Positions 26,789-35,598 are shown, counted from the first letter of the stretch. The stretch is DNA of 64,000 bases from Tateyamaria omphalii (GCF_001969365.1 NZ_CP019312.1:2170001-2234000); one strand, 5' to 3'. The notes: generated by a model not told the origin, from the sequence alone. Numbers and translations are program-made.

Positions 26789-28197
26789 AGCTTGTCCCCG
26801 AACAGGAACTGAGCCGCCCGGTCGAGGCGAATATGGGGCGGGCCGTCGCCGGGGCGCAGGCTGAGTGCGGCGGGGGCAAAGCGCATGACCTCGTAGTCGC
26901 CGTTCAGCCAGTCTTGCGCCCCGTTTGCGGCGGGCGACAGGATGTGGGACGGATCCTCTGGCAGCGCGCCGGGGTAGAACGCCGCCTGCTTGCCCGTATC
27001 GAGCAGCGTGCCGCGCACCACGTCGAGCGGTGCGCCGTCATGCTGCATGGTTTCCTCGGTCGTGGCGCGCAGGGCGGCGATGGCCAGCGCCTGCGTGTTG
27101 GCCCCGGCAAAGCGTGCCCGGTCGCGGGCCTCGCGCGTGAGCGCCTCCATGATGGCGGTCAGGCGGGCGTGCTGGGCGTGGTGGACGTGATCCGCCTTGG
27201 TCGCGGCAAAGAGGATCCGCTCCACGCGCTTGCCACGAAAGATCTGGCTGAGGAACGCGTTGCGACCGGGGCGGAAGGCCGACAGGATCTCGGACATGGC
27301 GGTGCGCATGTCCTCGACCGCAGCGGGGCCGTTGTGGATGGCGCCCAGCGCGTCCACCAGCACGACCTGCCGGTCGATGCGGGCGAAGTGATCGCGAAAG
27401 AAGGGGCGGACGACCTGCGCCTTGTAGGCCTCGTAGCGGCGCGCCATCTCGCGCCGGAGCGAGCGGCGGGGGGCGTCGCCGGGCGGCAGGGGTGCGAAGG
27501 TCAGCACGGGCGAGCCTGCGAGATCGCCGGGCAGCAGAAAGCGACCGGGCGTGCAGTCGGAATAGCCCGCGGCGCGGGCGGCGTGCAGGTAGTCTGTGAA
27601 GGCGGCGGCCAGTGTCTTCGCCTTCGGCTCATCCAGTTTTTCGGCCCCGTCGATGGCGGCCAGGGCATCGCGGAAGGTCTCCGCGCTGTCGCGGTTTTCG
27701 AGGCGGGACAGGGTCGTGGCCGACCAGTCGTCATAGCCTTGATCCAGCAGGCCCAAGTCCAGAAGCCATTCGCCGGGGTAGTCGATGATGTCGAGATGCA
27801 CGGTGCGCGGCCCCTGCAACCCGGCCAGCAGCCCGTTCGGCTTGACCTTGAGCGACACGCGCAACTCGCTGACGGCGCGCGTGCTGTCGGGCCAATGCGG
27901 GGGCTGGCCGGTGAGTGCGCCCATATGCGCCTCGTAATCGAACCGGGGCACCGTGTCGTCCGGTTGCGGTTGCAGGTAGGCCGCAGCGATGCGCCCCTCG
28001 CTTGCCGCGAGGAGGTGCGGCATGCGTCCCTGATCCAGCAGGTTGGCCACCAGTGAGGTGATGAACACCGTCTTGCCCGACCGCGCGAGCCCCGTGACCC
28101 CCAGACGGATGGTCGTATCCCCAAAGAGGTCCGCGCCGGTGTCGTAAATGCCCTGGGCCACATCCAGCACCCCATCGGCAATTGTCGTCAAAACCAC
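26785..28197 (-). CDS. ycjX: YcjX family P-loop NTPase (GTP start)
   Basis: A 470-residue YcjX-family protein, a predicted GTPase with P-loop GLARSGKTVFITSLV (36-43). Further blocks are DIIDYPGEWLLDLGLL, VVLVDALGAIHNGPAAVEDM, LFAATKADHVHHAQH (NKxD-like TKAD) and YEVMRFAPAALSLRPGDGPPHIRLDRA. I start at the GTG at 28197, which has AAGGGG seven bases upstream. The frame is open 60 codons further but reads unlike the family. First gene of ycjX-GNAT-ycjF-(cNMP/TrxR-like). Confidence 0.9.
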   Translation of the reverse strand: MVLTTIADGVLDVAQGIYDTGADLFGDTTIRLGVTGLARSGKTVFITSLVANLLDQGRMPHLLAASEGRIAAAYLQPQPDDTVPRFDYEAHMGALTGQPPHWPDSTRAVSELRVSLKVKPNGLLAGLQGPRTVHLDIIDYPGEWLLDLGLLDQGYDDWSATTLSRLENRDSAETFRDALAAIDGAEKLDEPKAKTLAAAFTDYLHAARAAGYSDCTPGRFLLPGDLAGSPVLTFAPLPPGDAPRRSLRREMARRYEAYKAQVVRPFFRDHFARIDRQVVLVDALGAIHNGPAAVEDMRTAMSEILSAFRPGRNAFLSQIFRGKRVERILFAATKADHVHHAQHARLTAIMEALTREARDRARFAGANTQALAIAALRATTEETMQHDGAPLDVVRGTLLDTGKQAAFYPGALPEDPSHILSPAANGAQDWLNGDYEVMRFAPAALSLRPGDGPPHIRLDRAAQFLFGDKL

Positions 28198-28292
28198 GTA
28201 GCACCCCTTTGATCTTTGAGCACCATGTAAGGTGTTGCGGTGCGGCGTGCCAGTTTGGATGTTGTGCCTGCCCAGAGTGCGGGAGCCTCCGG

Positions 28293-28319
28293 CGGGGATT
28301 TTTTGAACCAGAGAATGAG
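28293..28319 (+). repeat. TATTTT...GAAGAAG-type motif, copy M4
   Basis: CGGGGATTTTTTGAACCAGA then GAATGAG. It matches M3 over ATTTTTTGAACCAGAGAA. It lies in the 230 bp divergent gap between the ycjX-like gene and truA. Confidence 0.65.
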
Positions 28320-28427
28320 CAAGCGCCCCGGAAAGGCCGTGGGGTGGCGTTTTGCTTGCGAATTGGGCGAAGCTCAATTTGAGCCGCGCCGTTGCGATGG
28401 GCCGGTTTTGAAGCTAGGTGGGTCGCC

Positions 28428-29234
28428 ATGCCCCGATATGCCCTGCGAGTTGAATACCATGGTGGCCCCTTTGCCGGATGGCAGCGGCAGGCGGACCAGC
28501 CTTCGGTGCAGGGTGCGATTGAACACGCCCTGGCCAAGCTGGAGCCGCGCGACCACACCATTGCCGCTGCGGGGCGCACCGATGCGGGTGTTCATGGGCT
28601 GGCGCAGGTGGCCCATTGCGACATGGAGAAGGACTGGGATCCCTTTCGGCTGTCGGAGGCGTTGAACCATCATCTGAAACCGGATCCGGTGGCGATTGTG
28701 GCCTGCGCGCAGGTGGCGGGCGATTGGCACGCAAGGTTTTCCGCCCGCGAGCGGCGCTATCTGTTTCGCATCCTGATGCGCCGCGCGCCTGTCACGCATC
28801 TCAAGGGCCTCGTGTGGCGTGTGAATGCCGCGCTGGATGTGGAAGCGATGCAGGCCGGTGCCGATCATCTGGTCGGGCGGCATGACTTTACCACCTTCCG
28901 ATCCTCGATCTGTCAGGCCGACAGCCCGGTCAAGACGTTGGACCGGCTCGATGTGACGCGCGTGGACAGTCCGCATGGGCCCGAGGTGCAGTTCGACGTG
29001 CGGGCGCGGTCGTTCCTGCACAACCAGGTGCGCAGTTTCGTGGGCACGCTGGAGCGTGTGGGGGCTGGGGCGTGGGCGCCGGAAGATGTGAAGGCAGCGC
29101 TTGTGGCCTGTGACCGTGCGGCCTGTGGCCCCGTGTGCCCGCCGGACGGTCTGTACCTAGCGGGCGTCGGGTATCCCGCCGATCCGTTTGTGGCGTCAGT
29201 CGAGTTCCATCAGCCCGGCACCCGCGCCACCTGA
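28428..29234 (+). CDS. truA: tRNA pseudouridine(38-40) synthase TruA
   Basis: A 268-residue protein starting [21 protein letters not shown]. The catalytic Asp is D52 in [17 protein letters not shown], the absolutely conserved RTDAGVHA-type motif. The second half has [29 protein letters not shown] and [24 protein letters not shown]. It isomerises uridines 38-40 in the anticodon stem of many tRNAs. Its 3' end overlaps the convergent DUF3726 gene by 39 bases. Start by family alignment; a Met 12 codons earlier is in frame. Confidence 0.96.
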   Translation: MPRYALRVEYHGGPFAGWQRQADQPSVQGAIEHALAKLEPRDHTIAAAGRTDAGVHGLAQVAHCDMEKDWDPFRLSEALNHHLKPDPVAIVACAQVAGDWHARFSARERRYLFRILMRRAPVTHLKGLVWRVNAALDVEAMQAGADHLVGRHDFTTFRSSICQADSPVKTLDRLDVTRVDSPHGPEVQFDVRARSFLHNQVRSFVGTLERVGAGAWAPEDVKAALVACDRAACGPVCPPDGLYLAGVGYPADPFVASVEFHQPGTRAT

Positions 29235-29690
29235 GCGCGATGCCGCGCTGTCGGGGACATAGGTCTTGGCGGCCAGTTCGGTCATCAGGGCGGCCAGCGA
29301 CGGCTCCAGATGCAGCCGCTCGGGCCGTCCACGCGTGCTGGGTTCTGTCAGGGACAGGTTGATGCGCAGCTTGGCCCCGGCGACCTCAAGTTCGGATTTG
29401 CAGGGCAGTCCGGCGATCCAGCTGACCAGCATGGCGCGGGTGCCTGCATCCTCTTCCTTGGCGAGGACGGGTTTGGAGGAGACCGAGGCCGCCTCGACAA
29501 TCGTTTCGACCTTGTGCGCGAGCCCCACGATCCGATCCGGTTCGGACAGCGCAGCCGTCACGGCGCCCTGCGGGCCATCATCGGCCACGTGGCGCGCCAG
29601 CATTGATCCAAACGCAAGGGCCTGTGCGGGCGGCACCCCGGCCCCGCTGGCCGCTTTGACGCCCAGGTTCTGTACTTCGGTCCATGACAT
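29196..29690 (-). CDS. DUF3726 protein
   Basis: A 164-residue soluble protein of the DUF3726 family. [42 protein letters not shown] at the N-terminus resembles an oxidoreductase-like alpha domain seen in this family. No catalytic motif is recognisable. The start at 29690 has GGAG eight bases upstream. An ATG two codons earlier overlaps the preceding stop as ATGA but sits too close to the ribosome site. It is tightly coupled to the large unknown gene upstream, and its 3' end overlaps truA on the other strand. Confidence 0.75.
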   Translation of the reverse strand: MSWTEVQNLGVKAASGAGVPPAQALAFGSMLARHVADDGPQGAVTAALSEPDRIVGLAHKVETIVEAASVSSKPVLAKEEDAGTRAMLVSWIAGLPCKSELEVAGAKLRINLSLTEPSTRGRPERLHLEPSLAALMTELAAKTYVPDSAASRSGGAGAGLMELD

Positions 29691-29692
29691 GC

Positions 29693-31327
29693 TCATCGCT
29701 CCATCACCGGAAGCCACCAATCATCTATCTCGGGACGCAGTTCGTCACCCAAGGGCGCGCCCTGGGCCAGCGTGATGCGGGTCCACAGGTCAGACTTGGG
29801 ATCAAACGTCGTCGCACCAAAGAAGCTGAGCTTGCATCGCAACATATCAATGGGGCGACAGGTCGCAGCAATGAGATTGTCGCGAATTTCCGCGTATGGG
29901 TAGCGCGCCAGCAGGGCCACGCGGGCGATGGCGTGGGCGTGTTCGGGGTGTTGTGCGGTGAAGGCGGACACCGGGATCGCCTGAGCCGGAAGGTCGGCGT
30001 GCAGTCGCGCCACACGCCGCGCGATGTCGAGCGGGGTTTCCAACTCGGCCCCCGGCTCGGCAAAGCGGTCGCCCAGGCGCGGTTCGAGCTTGGCGGCGCT
30101 GACATACCAGAACCGGCGGCACTGGTCGGACGCGCTGTAGTCGCAGTTGAGGGCCCAGGCCCAATCGCGCGCGATTGCGGATGTTATCGCATGGGTGTCG
30201 GCAAAGGGCGGCACAAGCGGACCGTGGGGATCGCCCATGTCAGCGGTCAGATCGTCGACATCATCGGGGCATGCCTCGATCAGCAGGGCGGCCAGCAGCT
30301 CTTGCAGGCTTACGGACTGGGATTGCCCTGCCGTCCACAGAGCCGCGAAGGACACCGGTGCGTCGAAATTCGGCAGGAAGGCGTCCCAGTCCACTTCAAG
30401 CTGGCGCAGGATCGCGTCGTGATCTTCTGCCGGAACATGCCAGTCGGCAAGGTGCGCGCGGGCGCGGTGCGCCAGGTCGCGCAAGCGCGCCGCGTGCGTA
30501 TCTGTCAGCGTCTCGCGCCCGATTACACGCGCAAGCGCCGTTTCGCGCGCCTGCATCCAGTTGTGCAGCAAGACAGGGTGGTTGACCAGAAACGGCGCCA
30601 TGCCAAGGCCCGTGGCATTGCCGATGCCCAGATGCCGGGCGAGGTTCGGATCAAGTGGCGCACCGCCCACGTGCTGGACAAGGTCGAGCGTGAAATGGCG
30701 GATCAGGTAGACGGTCAGCATCTCGGCGGCAAAGGGGCCATCAAGGCCGGGCCGATCCGCAATCAGATGTCTGTCGGCAATGCCGAACTTGCCGTTGCCG
30801 TAAACGGCTGTGGTGCGCATCAGATAGCCGATGTCGCGGATCATGTCCGGGTCGGGCTGGCGACCGGCGCGCAAGGCGGCCACCGTCGCCTCCCACATGC
30901 GGACGGACTTGTTGGCGCGGCTGAGGACCAGATCGCGCGGGCCAAAGCGACCGCCCTCCTGTTTCGGGGCCTGCGCCGCAATCCGGTCAATGTCCTGCGG
31001 CCCCGGCACACCGTCAAAAAGGACAAAGGCCGCGTCCCATGCGGTCGCGATCACGCGGTCGCTGCGTTGATCGGCGGGCAAATCGTTGGAAATCGCCACG
31101 AGTGAGTAGGTATGGCCGCCGAGCGCGATGGAATAGACCGCGCGCCCGTGGCCTTCGCCGGACATCTCCCATGCGCGGCGCGTGATGGTGGCCCGTTCGG
31201 CGCAGAGACGGCGGAGAAGAACGCGCAGGAAGGACAGCCGCGTCGGCATCATTTGCCCCATGCGCGACAGGCGCAGCACCGTTTCCGGCGGGCGCAGCGG
31301 CACAAGAGAGGGCGCGTGGTCCTTCAT
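29693..31327 (-). CDS. Large conserved protein of unknown function
   Basis: A 544-residue soluble protein that I do not recognise. It contains no P-loop or membrane helix. Character regions are RAVYSIALGGHTYSLVAISNDLPADQRSDRVIATAWDAAFVLFDG (about 60-105), IRDIGYLMRTTAVYGNGKFGIADR, FLVNHPVLLHNWMQARETALARV, and WALNCDYSASDQCRRFWYVS near the end. It uses the Met before KDHAPSLVPL. It is coupled to the DUF3726 gene downstream, so the two probably act together. A perfect inverted repeat separates it from the acyl-CoA dehydrogenase gene. Confidence 0.75.
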   Translation of the reverse strand: MKDHAPSLVPLRPPETVLRLSRMGQMMPTRLSFLRVLLRRLCAERATITRRAWEMSGEGHGRAVYSIALGGHTYSLVAISNDLPADQRSDRVIATAWDAAFVLFDGVPGPQDIDRIAAQAPKQEGGRFGPRDLVLSRANKSVRMWEATVAALRAGRQPDPDMIRDIGYLMRTTAVYGNGKFGIADRHLIADRPGLDGPFAAEMLTVYLIRHFTLDLVQHVGGAPLDPNLARHLGIGNATGLGMAPFLVNHPVLLHNWMQARETALARVIGRETLTDTHAARLRDLAHRARAHLADWHVPAEDHDAILRQLEVDWDAFLPNFDAPVSFAALWTAGQSQSVSLQELLAALLIEACPDDVDDLTADMGDPHGPLVPPFADTHAITSAIARDWAWALNCDYSASDQCRRFWYVSAAKLEPRLGDRFAEPGAELETPLDIARRVARLHADLPAQAIPVSAFTAQHPEHAHAIARVALLARYPYAEIRDNLIAATCRPIDMLRCKLSFFGATTFDPKSDLWTRITLAQGAPLGDELRPEIDDWWLPVMER

Positions 31328-31365
31328 GCCAAGAACCTTCGGCGCTTGGACGGCACGGCGCAAGT

Positions 31366-31412
31366 GTTTTCCGACCCGGAAAACAGCTGGAAAACGACAC
31401 GTTTTCCAGCTG
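31366..31412 (-). promoter_or_regulatory. Paired hairpins: terminator or operator
   Basis: CAGCTGGAAAACG (31384-31396) and CGTTTTCCAGCTG (31400-31412) form a perfect 13-bp inverted repeat with loop ACA. Beside it GTTTTCC (31366-31372) faces GGAAAAC (31378-31384). On the minus strand the big stem follows the acyl-CoA dehydrogenase stop by 45 bases and is followed by TTTTCC, so it may be a terminator. The symmetry and the repeated GGAAAAC half-sites, 39 bases upstream of the next gene's start, would also suit an operator. Confidence 0.6.
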
Positions 31413-31457
31413 CGCGATGCAACAGCTTTATGCTGGAAACTGAGCCGGTCTTTGGCC

Positions 31458-32693
31458 CTACATCTTTTGCTGGGTGTATTTCTTCAACTCGGCCCGCGCG
31501 ACCTGCCGGCGGTGCACAGCGTCGGGACCGTCGGCCAAACGCAATGTCCGCTGGTGCGTCCAGGCAATGGCGAGCGGCGTATCCTGACTGATCCCCTGCC
31601 CGCCGTGCATCTGCACCGCCTCGTCGATCACCTTGAGCGAGACACGCGGTGCAACGACCTTGATCTGGCTGATCCAGGGCGCGGCGGCGCGCGCATCGCC
31701 CTGGTCCATCATCCAGGCGGCCTTGAGGCACAGAAGCCGCGCCATCTCGATCTCCATCCGGCATTCTGCGATGATGTCATAGTTGGCGCCAAGCTGGGCC
31801 AGCGGCTTGCCGAACGCCTCCTTCGACAGCGAGCGTTTGCACATCAACGCAAGGGCCGCTTCGGCCTGACCGATGGCGCGCATGCAGTGATGGATGCGGC
31901 CGGGCCCAAGACGGCCCTGGGCAATCTCGAACCCGCGCCCCTCGCCCAGCAGGATGTTTTCGGCGGGCACGCGGACGTCCGTAAAGCGGATGTGCATGTG
32001 GCCGTGCGGTGCGTCGTCGTGTCCGTAAACCAGCATGGGGCGCAGGACCTCGATCCCCTCCGTTCCCGCGGGCACAACGATCATCGACTGGCGCTTGTGC
32101 TTGGGCAGGTCGTCGCCGCCTGTCTTGACCATGACGATATAGACCCTGCAACGCGGATCGCCTGCGCCGCTGGCCCAGTATTTTTCCCCGTTCAGGACGT
32201 AGTGATCGCCGTCGCGCAAGCAGGACATCGAGATGTTGGTGGCGTCGGACGAGGCGACATCGGGTTCCGTCATCAAATAGGCAGAGCGGATTTTCCCCTC
32301 GAGCAAATGCGCGAGCCAGTCCGATTTCATCTGCTCGGTGCCGTAACGCTCGAACACCTCCATATTGCCGGTGTCGGGGGCGGAGCAGTTGAAGACCTCG
32401 GCGCCCAGCGGCGTCTTGCCCATCTCTTCGGCGAAATGGGCGTATTCGACGGTGGACAGGCCAAACCCCTTGTCGCTGTCGGTCAGCCAGAAGTTCCACA
32501 GACCCGCGGTCTTGGCCTTGGCCTTGAGCCCTTCGAGGATTTCTGTCTGCCGCTCGGTGTATTGCCAGCGATCCCCCTTGGCGACTTCGGCGGCGTATTC
32601 GTCTTCGAGCGGCATGATCTCGTCCCGGATCATGGTGGCCACCCTGTCCAGAAGGTCCCGGTTCTCGGGTCGAAGCGTGAATGACATGTCCAT
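31458..32693 (-). CDS. Acyl-CoA dehydrogenase family protein
   Basis: A 411-residue FAD-dependent dehydrogenase. Blocks seen are FAEEMGKTPLGAEVFNCSAPDTGNME, AYLMTEPDVASSDATNISMSC (flavin/substrate loop), YVLNGEKYWASGAGDPRC, GPGRIHHCMRAIGQAEAALALM and the C-terminal VQMHGGQGISQDTPLAIAWTHQRTLRLADGPDAVHRRQVAR. This resembles the ACAD10/11-like branch, often annotated as acting on longer or hydroxylated acyl-CoAs, but the substrate cannot be read from sequence. It follows a BKACE gene on the same strand with an 86 bp gap, hinting at a catabolic pair. Confidence 0.92.
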   Translation of the reverse strand: MDMSFTLRPENRDLLDRVATMIRDEIMPLEDEYAAEVAKGDRWQYTERQTEILEGLKAKAKTAGLWNFWLTDSDKGFGLSTVEYAHFAEEMGKTPLGAEVFNCSAPDTGNMEVFERYGTEQMKSDWLAHLLEGKIRSAYLMTEPDVASSDATNISMSCLRDGDHYVLNGEKYWASGAGDPRCRVYIVMVKTGGDDLPKHKRQSMIVVPAGTEGIEVLRPMLVYGHDDAPHGHMHIRFTDVRVPAENILLGEGRGFEIAQGRLGPGRIHHCMRAIGQAEAALALMCKRSLSKEAFGKPLAQLGANYDIIAECRMEIEMARLLCLKAAWMMDQGDARAAAPWISQIKVVAPRVSLKVIDEAVQMHGGQGISQDTPLAIAWTHQRTLRLADGPDAVHRRQVARAELKKYTQQKM

Positions 32694-32779
32694 GGGCGAT
32701 CTCCTCCTGCTGATCCGCAGGGTGGCGGATCAACCGGGCCGTGTCCACCGGATGGCCTGTGTGACGCTAGGGCACTTTG

Positions 32780-33610
32780 TCAGCTGGCGCGCAGGCCCAG
32801 GATGGCGCGGGCCTGCGCCGGGGTTGCCGCCGGACGGTCGTGTTCGGCGCAGATGTCGACCAACCGCGCGACCAGCGCCGCGTTGGAGGGCGCTAGCGTG
32901 TTTTTGTCCAGGCGCACGTTGTCCTCAAGCCCCGTGCGTGCATGGCCCCCTGCGGCCACCGCCCACTCGTTCAGGACGATCTGGTTGGCCCCGATGCCAG
33001 CCGCGCACCAGGGCGCACCGGGAAAGAGACGACCCACGGTTTCGACATAGAACTCAAAGGCGCGCCGGTCGACCGGCATCGCGTTTTTCACCCCCATCAC
33101 GAACTGGACATAGGGCGTGTCCTTGATCTGGCCCTTGCCGTGCATCTGAGCCGCCTTGAAGATGTGGCTGAGGTCAAACGCCTCGATCTCGGGCTTCACA
33201 TCATGGGTTATCATCTTGGCCGCGAGCCAGTCCACGAGGTCGGGCGGGTTCTCGTACACCCGCGTCGGGAAATTGTTCGACCCCACTGACAGCGATGCCA
33301 TGTCGGGGCGCAAGGGCAGCATGCCGCCGCGCGCCTTACCCGCGCCCGAACGGCCACCGGTGGACAGCTGTATGATCATGCCGGAGCAATGCCTTTCGAC
33401 GCCTTCCTTAAGAAGCGCGAACCTGTCCGGGTCCGACGTAGGTGACCCGTCATCGTTGCGCACATGGGCATGGCAGATGCTGGCGCCCGCCTCAAAGGCG
33501 GCATGGGTGCTTTCGATCTGCTCCGCCACGGTGATGGGCACTGCGGGGTTGTCGGATTTCTGAGGGACCGAGCCGGTGATGGCGACGCAGATGATGCAGG
33601 GGGCGGGCAT
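32780..33610 (-). CDS. BKACE (3-keto-5-aminohexanoate cleavage) family enzyme
   Basis: A 276-residue TIM-barrel enzyme of the beta-keto acid cleavage family (DUF849). These enzymes condense a beta-keto acid with acetyl-CoA to give acetoacetate and a new CoA ester, using Zn. The family start PCIICVAITGSVPQKSDNPAVPITVAEQ and the zinc pair H47/H49 in GASICHAHVRNDDG are present, as is the RSGAGKARGGMLPLRPDMASLSVGSNNF region. The substrate is unknown. The start is the Met before PAPCII. The acyl-CoA dehydrogenase gene follows downstream. Confidence 0.9.
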   Translation of the reverse strand: MPAPCIICVAITGSVPQKSDNPAVPITVAEQIESTHAAFEAGASICHAHVRNDDGSPTSDPDRFALLKEGVERHCSGMIIQLSTGGRSGAGKARGGMLPLRPDMASLSVGSNNFPTRVYENPPDLVDWLAAKMITHDVKPEIEAFDLSHIFKAAQMHGKGQIKDTPYVQFVMGVKNAMPVDRRAFEFYVETVGRLFPGAPWCAAGIGANQIVLNEWAVAAGGHARTGLEDNVRLDKNTLAPSNAALVARLVDICAEHDRPAATPAQARAILGLRAS

Positions 33611-33704
33611 TGCGGTTTCCTGTGACGTATCGTGATGTGCGCAGCGTCCAGCAAAGCGCCCGCCGCGTCCAGTCACGAACGCCCCACATGATGCGAGGTC
33701 GGGC

Positions 33705-33730
33705 TTTTCCGTATTTTGAAAAAGAAGAAG
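33705..33730 (+). repeat. TATTTT...GAAGAAG motif, copy M5 (left arm)
   Basis: TTTTCCGTATTTTGAAAAAG then AAGAAG. It pairs with M6 across 275 bp with 25 of 26 bases complementary. Confidence 0.75.
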
Positions 33731-33893
33731 AACAGGTCCACCGCGCCATCCGGCCCTACCGCAAGGCGGAACGCAGGCGGGATGGCGAGGCTTCTCCTCT
33801 TGCGGTCATCGGCTCGGCAGCCTGTACCGCACGGGGTGTAAAGCGCGCGCAGGGTTAATGGGCGGTTACTGCGCCAGGCTTTTCCAAGTCGCC

Positions 33894-33919
33894 TTAACCT
33901 TAACGGCAGTTAACCTTAA
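33894..33919. promoter_or_regulatory. Cluster of four TTAA half-sites
   Basis: TTAACCTTAA occurs twice, 6 bases apart, giving TTAA at 33894, 33900, 33910 and 33916. Such sites recall CtrA boxes (TTAA-N7-TTAA), though the central spacing here is 6. It lies 250 bp upstream of the Anbu operon start. Confidence 0.3.
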
Positions 33920-33944
33920 TGCGCGCCCTCTGACAAAAGGGCGC

Positions 33945-34058
33945 ATGTCCCATCTTCTTCTCTTTCAAAATACGGAAAAAACCGACATCTACCGCGCGCC
34001 CTATACGCCTGAATGGCAAGACGCGGACACAAAGCAGCGCCATCTGCTGGCAGATTGA
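33945..34058 (+). CDS. Possible 37-residue ORF, unknown
   Basis: Reads MSHLLLFQNTEKTDIYRAPY and continues to a TGA. Its first codons are made of motif M6, which speaks against a conserved protein, but AGGG lies upstream and the tail is coding-like. It may be nothing. Confidence 0.2.
   Translation: MSHLLLFQNTEKTDIYRAPYTPEWQDADTKQRHLLAD
33954..33979 (-). repeat. TATTTT...GAAGAAG motif, copy M6 (right arm)
   Basis: Minus strand: TTTTCCGTATTTTGAAAGAG then AAGAAG. Inverted partner of M5. Confidence 0.75.
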
Positions 34059-34166
34059 GCAGATGAAACGGTTTTGAAGCTACCTAACCCTCGGACACCG
34101 CGCGTTTTTCAAACGGTTTGAAACAGCGCTGTTGCGATACGGAACAGAATATGCACGCTGGGACAA

Positions 34167-35594
34167 ATGGTTAACACACCCAGCTACTTCGATGAGATGT
34201 TCGGCCATGGCACCGATGCACGTGCCCCCTATGCCGAATACTGCAACTGGTTCAATCACGAAGATACCGCCCGGTTGTTGGCCAAGTCGGAAGAGGCCGA
34301 AGCGCTGTTCCGACTCATTGGCGTGACCTTCAACGTCTATGGCGACCCGGACGCCACCGAACGGTTGATCCCGTTTGACCTGGTCCCGCGCATTATCGCG
34401 GCGCGCGAATGGGCCAAGGTCGCCAAGGGGATCGAGCAGCGCGTGCGGGCGCTCAACGCGTTCCTGCACGACATCTACCACCGGCAGGAGATCGTGCGCG
34501 CGGGCCGCCTGCCCGCCGAGATGATCGCCCGCAACGATGCCTTTCTGCCGGAAATGATTGGTGTTTCGCCTCCGGGCGACATCTATACCCATATCGTGGG
34601 CACCGACCTGGTGCGCACCGGTGACGACGAGTTCTTTGTGCTGGAAGACAACGCGCGGACCCCGTCGGGCGTGAGCTATATGCTCGAAAACCGCGAAACC
34701 ATGCTGCATATGTTCCCGGAGCTTTTCAGCAAGATCAAGGTGCAGTCCGTCAGCCAATACCCGCGCTCTTTGCGCAAATCGCTGGCCGCCTGCGCCCCGA
34801 ACGCGTGCAGCGGGCGCCCCACGATCGCCGTCCTGACGCCCGGCATCCACAACTCCGCCTATTACGAACACGCCTTTCTCGCCGACCAGATGAACGCAGA
34901 ACTGGTCGAGGGGCATGACCTGCGCGTGGTGGACGGGCGCGTGGCCATGCGCACGACGCGGGGGTACAAGCCCATTGACGTGCTCTACCGCCGGGTGGAC
35001 GACGAATATCTCGACCCGATGAACTTCAACCCGGATTCTGTGCTGGGCGTGCCGGGGATCATGGATGTCTACCGCGCGGGCGGGATCACCATCGCCAATG
35101 CGCCGGGCACCGGCATCGCGGATGACAAGGCGATCTACAGCTACATGCCGGACATCGTGGAGTTCTACACCGGCGAAAAGGCAATCCTCAAAAACGTGCC
35201 GACGCATCGGTGTTCGGAACCCGAGGCGCTGAAATACGTGCTCGACAACCTGGCCGATCTGGTAGTCAAGGAGGTGCACGGCTCGGGCGGATACGGGATG
35301 CTCGTGGGCCCGGCAGCGTCGAAGAAAGAGATCGAAAAGTTCCGCGCCAAGCTGGAAGCGGCGCCCGGCAATTACATCGCCCAGCCCACGCTGGCGCTGT
35401 CCACCGTGCCGATCCTCACCGACGCGGGGCTCGCCCCGCGGCACGTGGATTTGCGGCCCTTCGTCCTTGTCTCGCCAGACCGGATCGACATCACGCCGGG
35501 CGGGCTGACCCGCGTGGCCCTGACCGAAGGGTCGCTTGTGGTGAACTCGTCCCAAGGCGGCGGGACCAAAGACACCTGGGTGCTGGAGGAGTAG
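34167..35594 (+). CDS. Circularly permuted ATP-grasp protein (Anbu operon)
   Basis: A 475-residue type 2 circularly permuted ATP-grasp protein (COG2308-like; DUF404/DUF407 region). Hallmarks are YFDEMFGHGTDARAPYAEYCNWF, RLIPFDLVPRIIAAREWAKVAKGIEQRVRALNAFLHDIYH, FFVLEDNARTPSGVSYMLENRE and ELVVKE-like DLVVKEVHGSGGYGMLVGPAAS. Such proteins are predicted amide-bond-forming ligases. It opens a tight operon (gaps of 4, 4 and about 38 bp) with an alpha-E protein, a transglutaminase-like protease and an Anbu peptidase, the classic association for a predicted peptide synthesis/tagging system. Confidence 0.93.
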   Translation: MVNTPSYFDEMFGHGTDARAPYAEYCNWFNHEDTARLLAKSEEAEALFRLIGVTFNVYGDPDATERLIPFDLVPRIIAAREWAKVAKGIEQRVRALNAFLHDIYHRQEIVRAGRLPAEMIARNDAFLPEMIGVSPPGDIYTHIVGTDLVRTGDDEFFVLEDNARTPSGVSYMLENRETMLHMFPELFSKIKVQSVSQYPRSLRKSLAACAPNACSGRPTIAVLTPGIHNSAYYEHAFLADQMNAELVEGHDLRVVDGRVAMRTTRGYKPIDVLYRRVDDEYLDPMNFNPDSVLGVPGIMDVYRAGGITIANAPGTGIADDKAIYSYMPDIVEFYTGEKAILKNVPTHRCSEPEALKYVLDNLADLVVKEVHGSGGYGMLVGPAASKKEIEKFRAKLEAAPGNYIAQPTLALSTVPILTDAGLAPRHVDLRPFVLVSPDRIDITPGGLTRVALTEGSLVVNSSQGGGTKDTWVLEE

Positions 35595-35598
35595 CGCA

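Larger units (their letters stand above)
33611..34166. other. 556 bp intergenic region bounded by inverted motifs
   Basis: Divergent space between the BKACE gene and the Anbu operon. It holds motif copies M5 and M6 as a 26-base inverted pair (33705-33730 and 33954-33979, one mismatch), a cluster of four TTAA half-sites (33894-33919), and a possible 37-residue ORF. Between the inverted arms I see no protein gene. Confidence 0.55.

Noticed and set aside
28404..34083. GGTTTTGAAGCTA at 28404 and again at 34071
   Set aside because: A 13-base match only; flanks differ and no third copy was seen, so chance or minor upstream similarity is enough.
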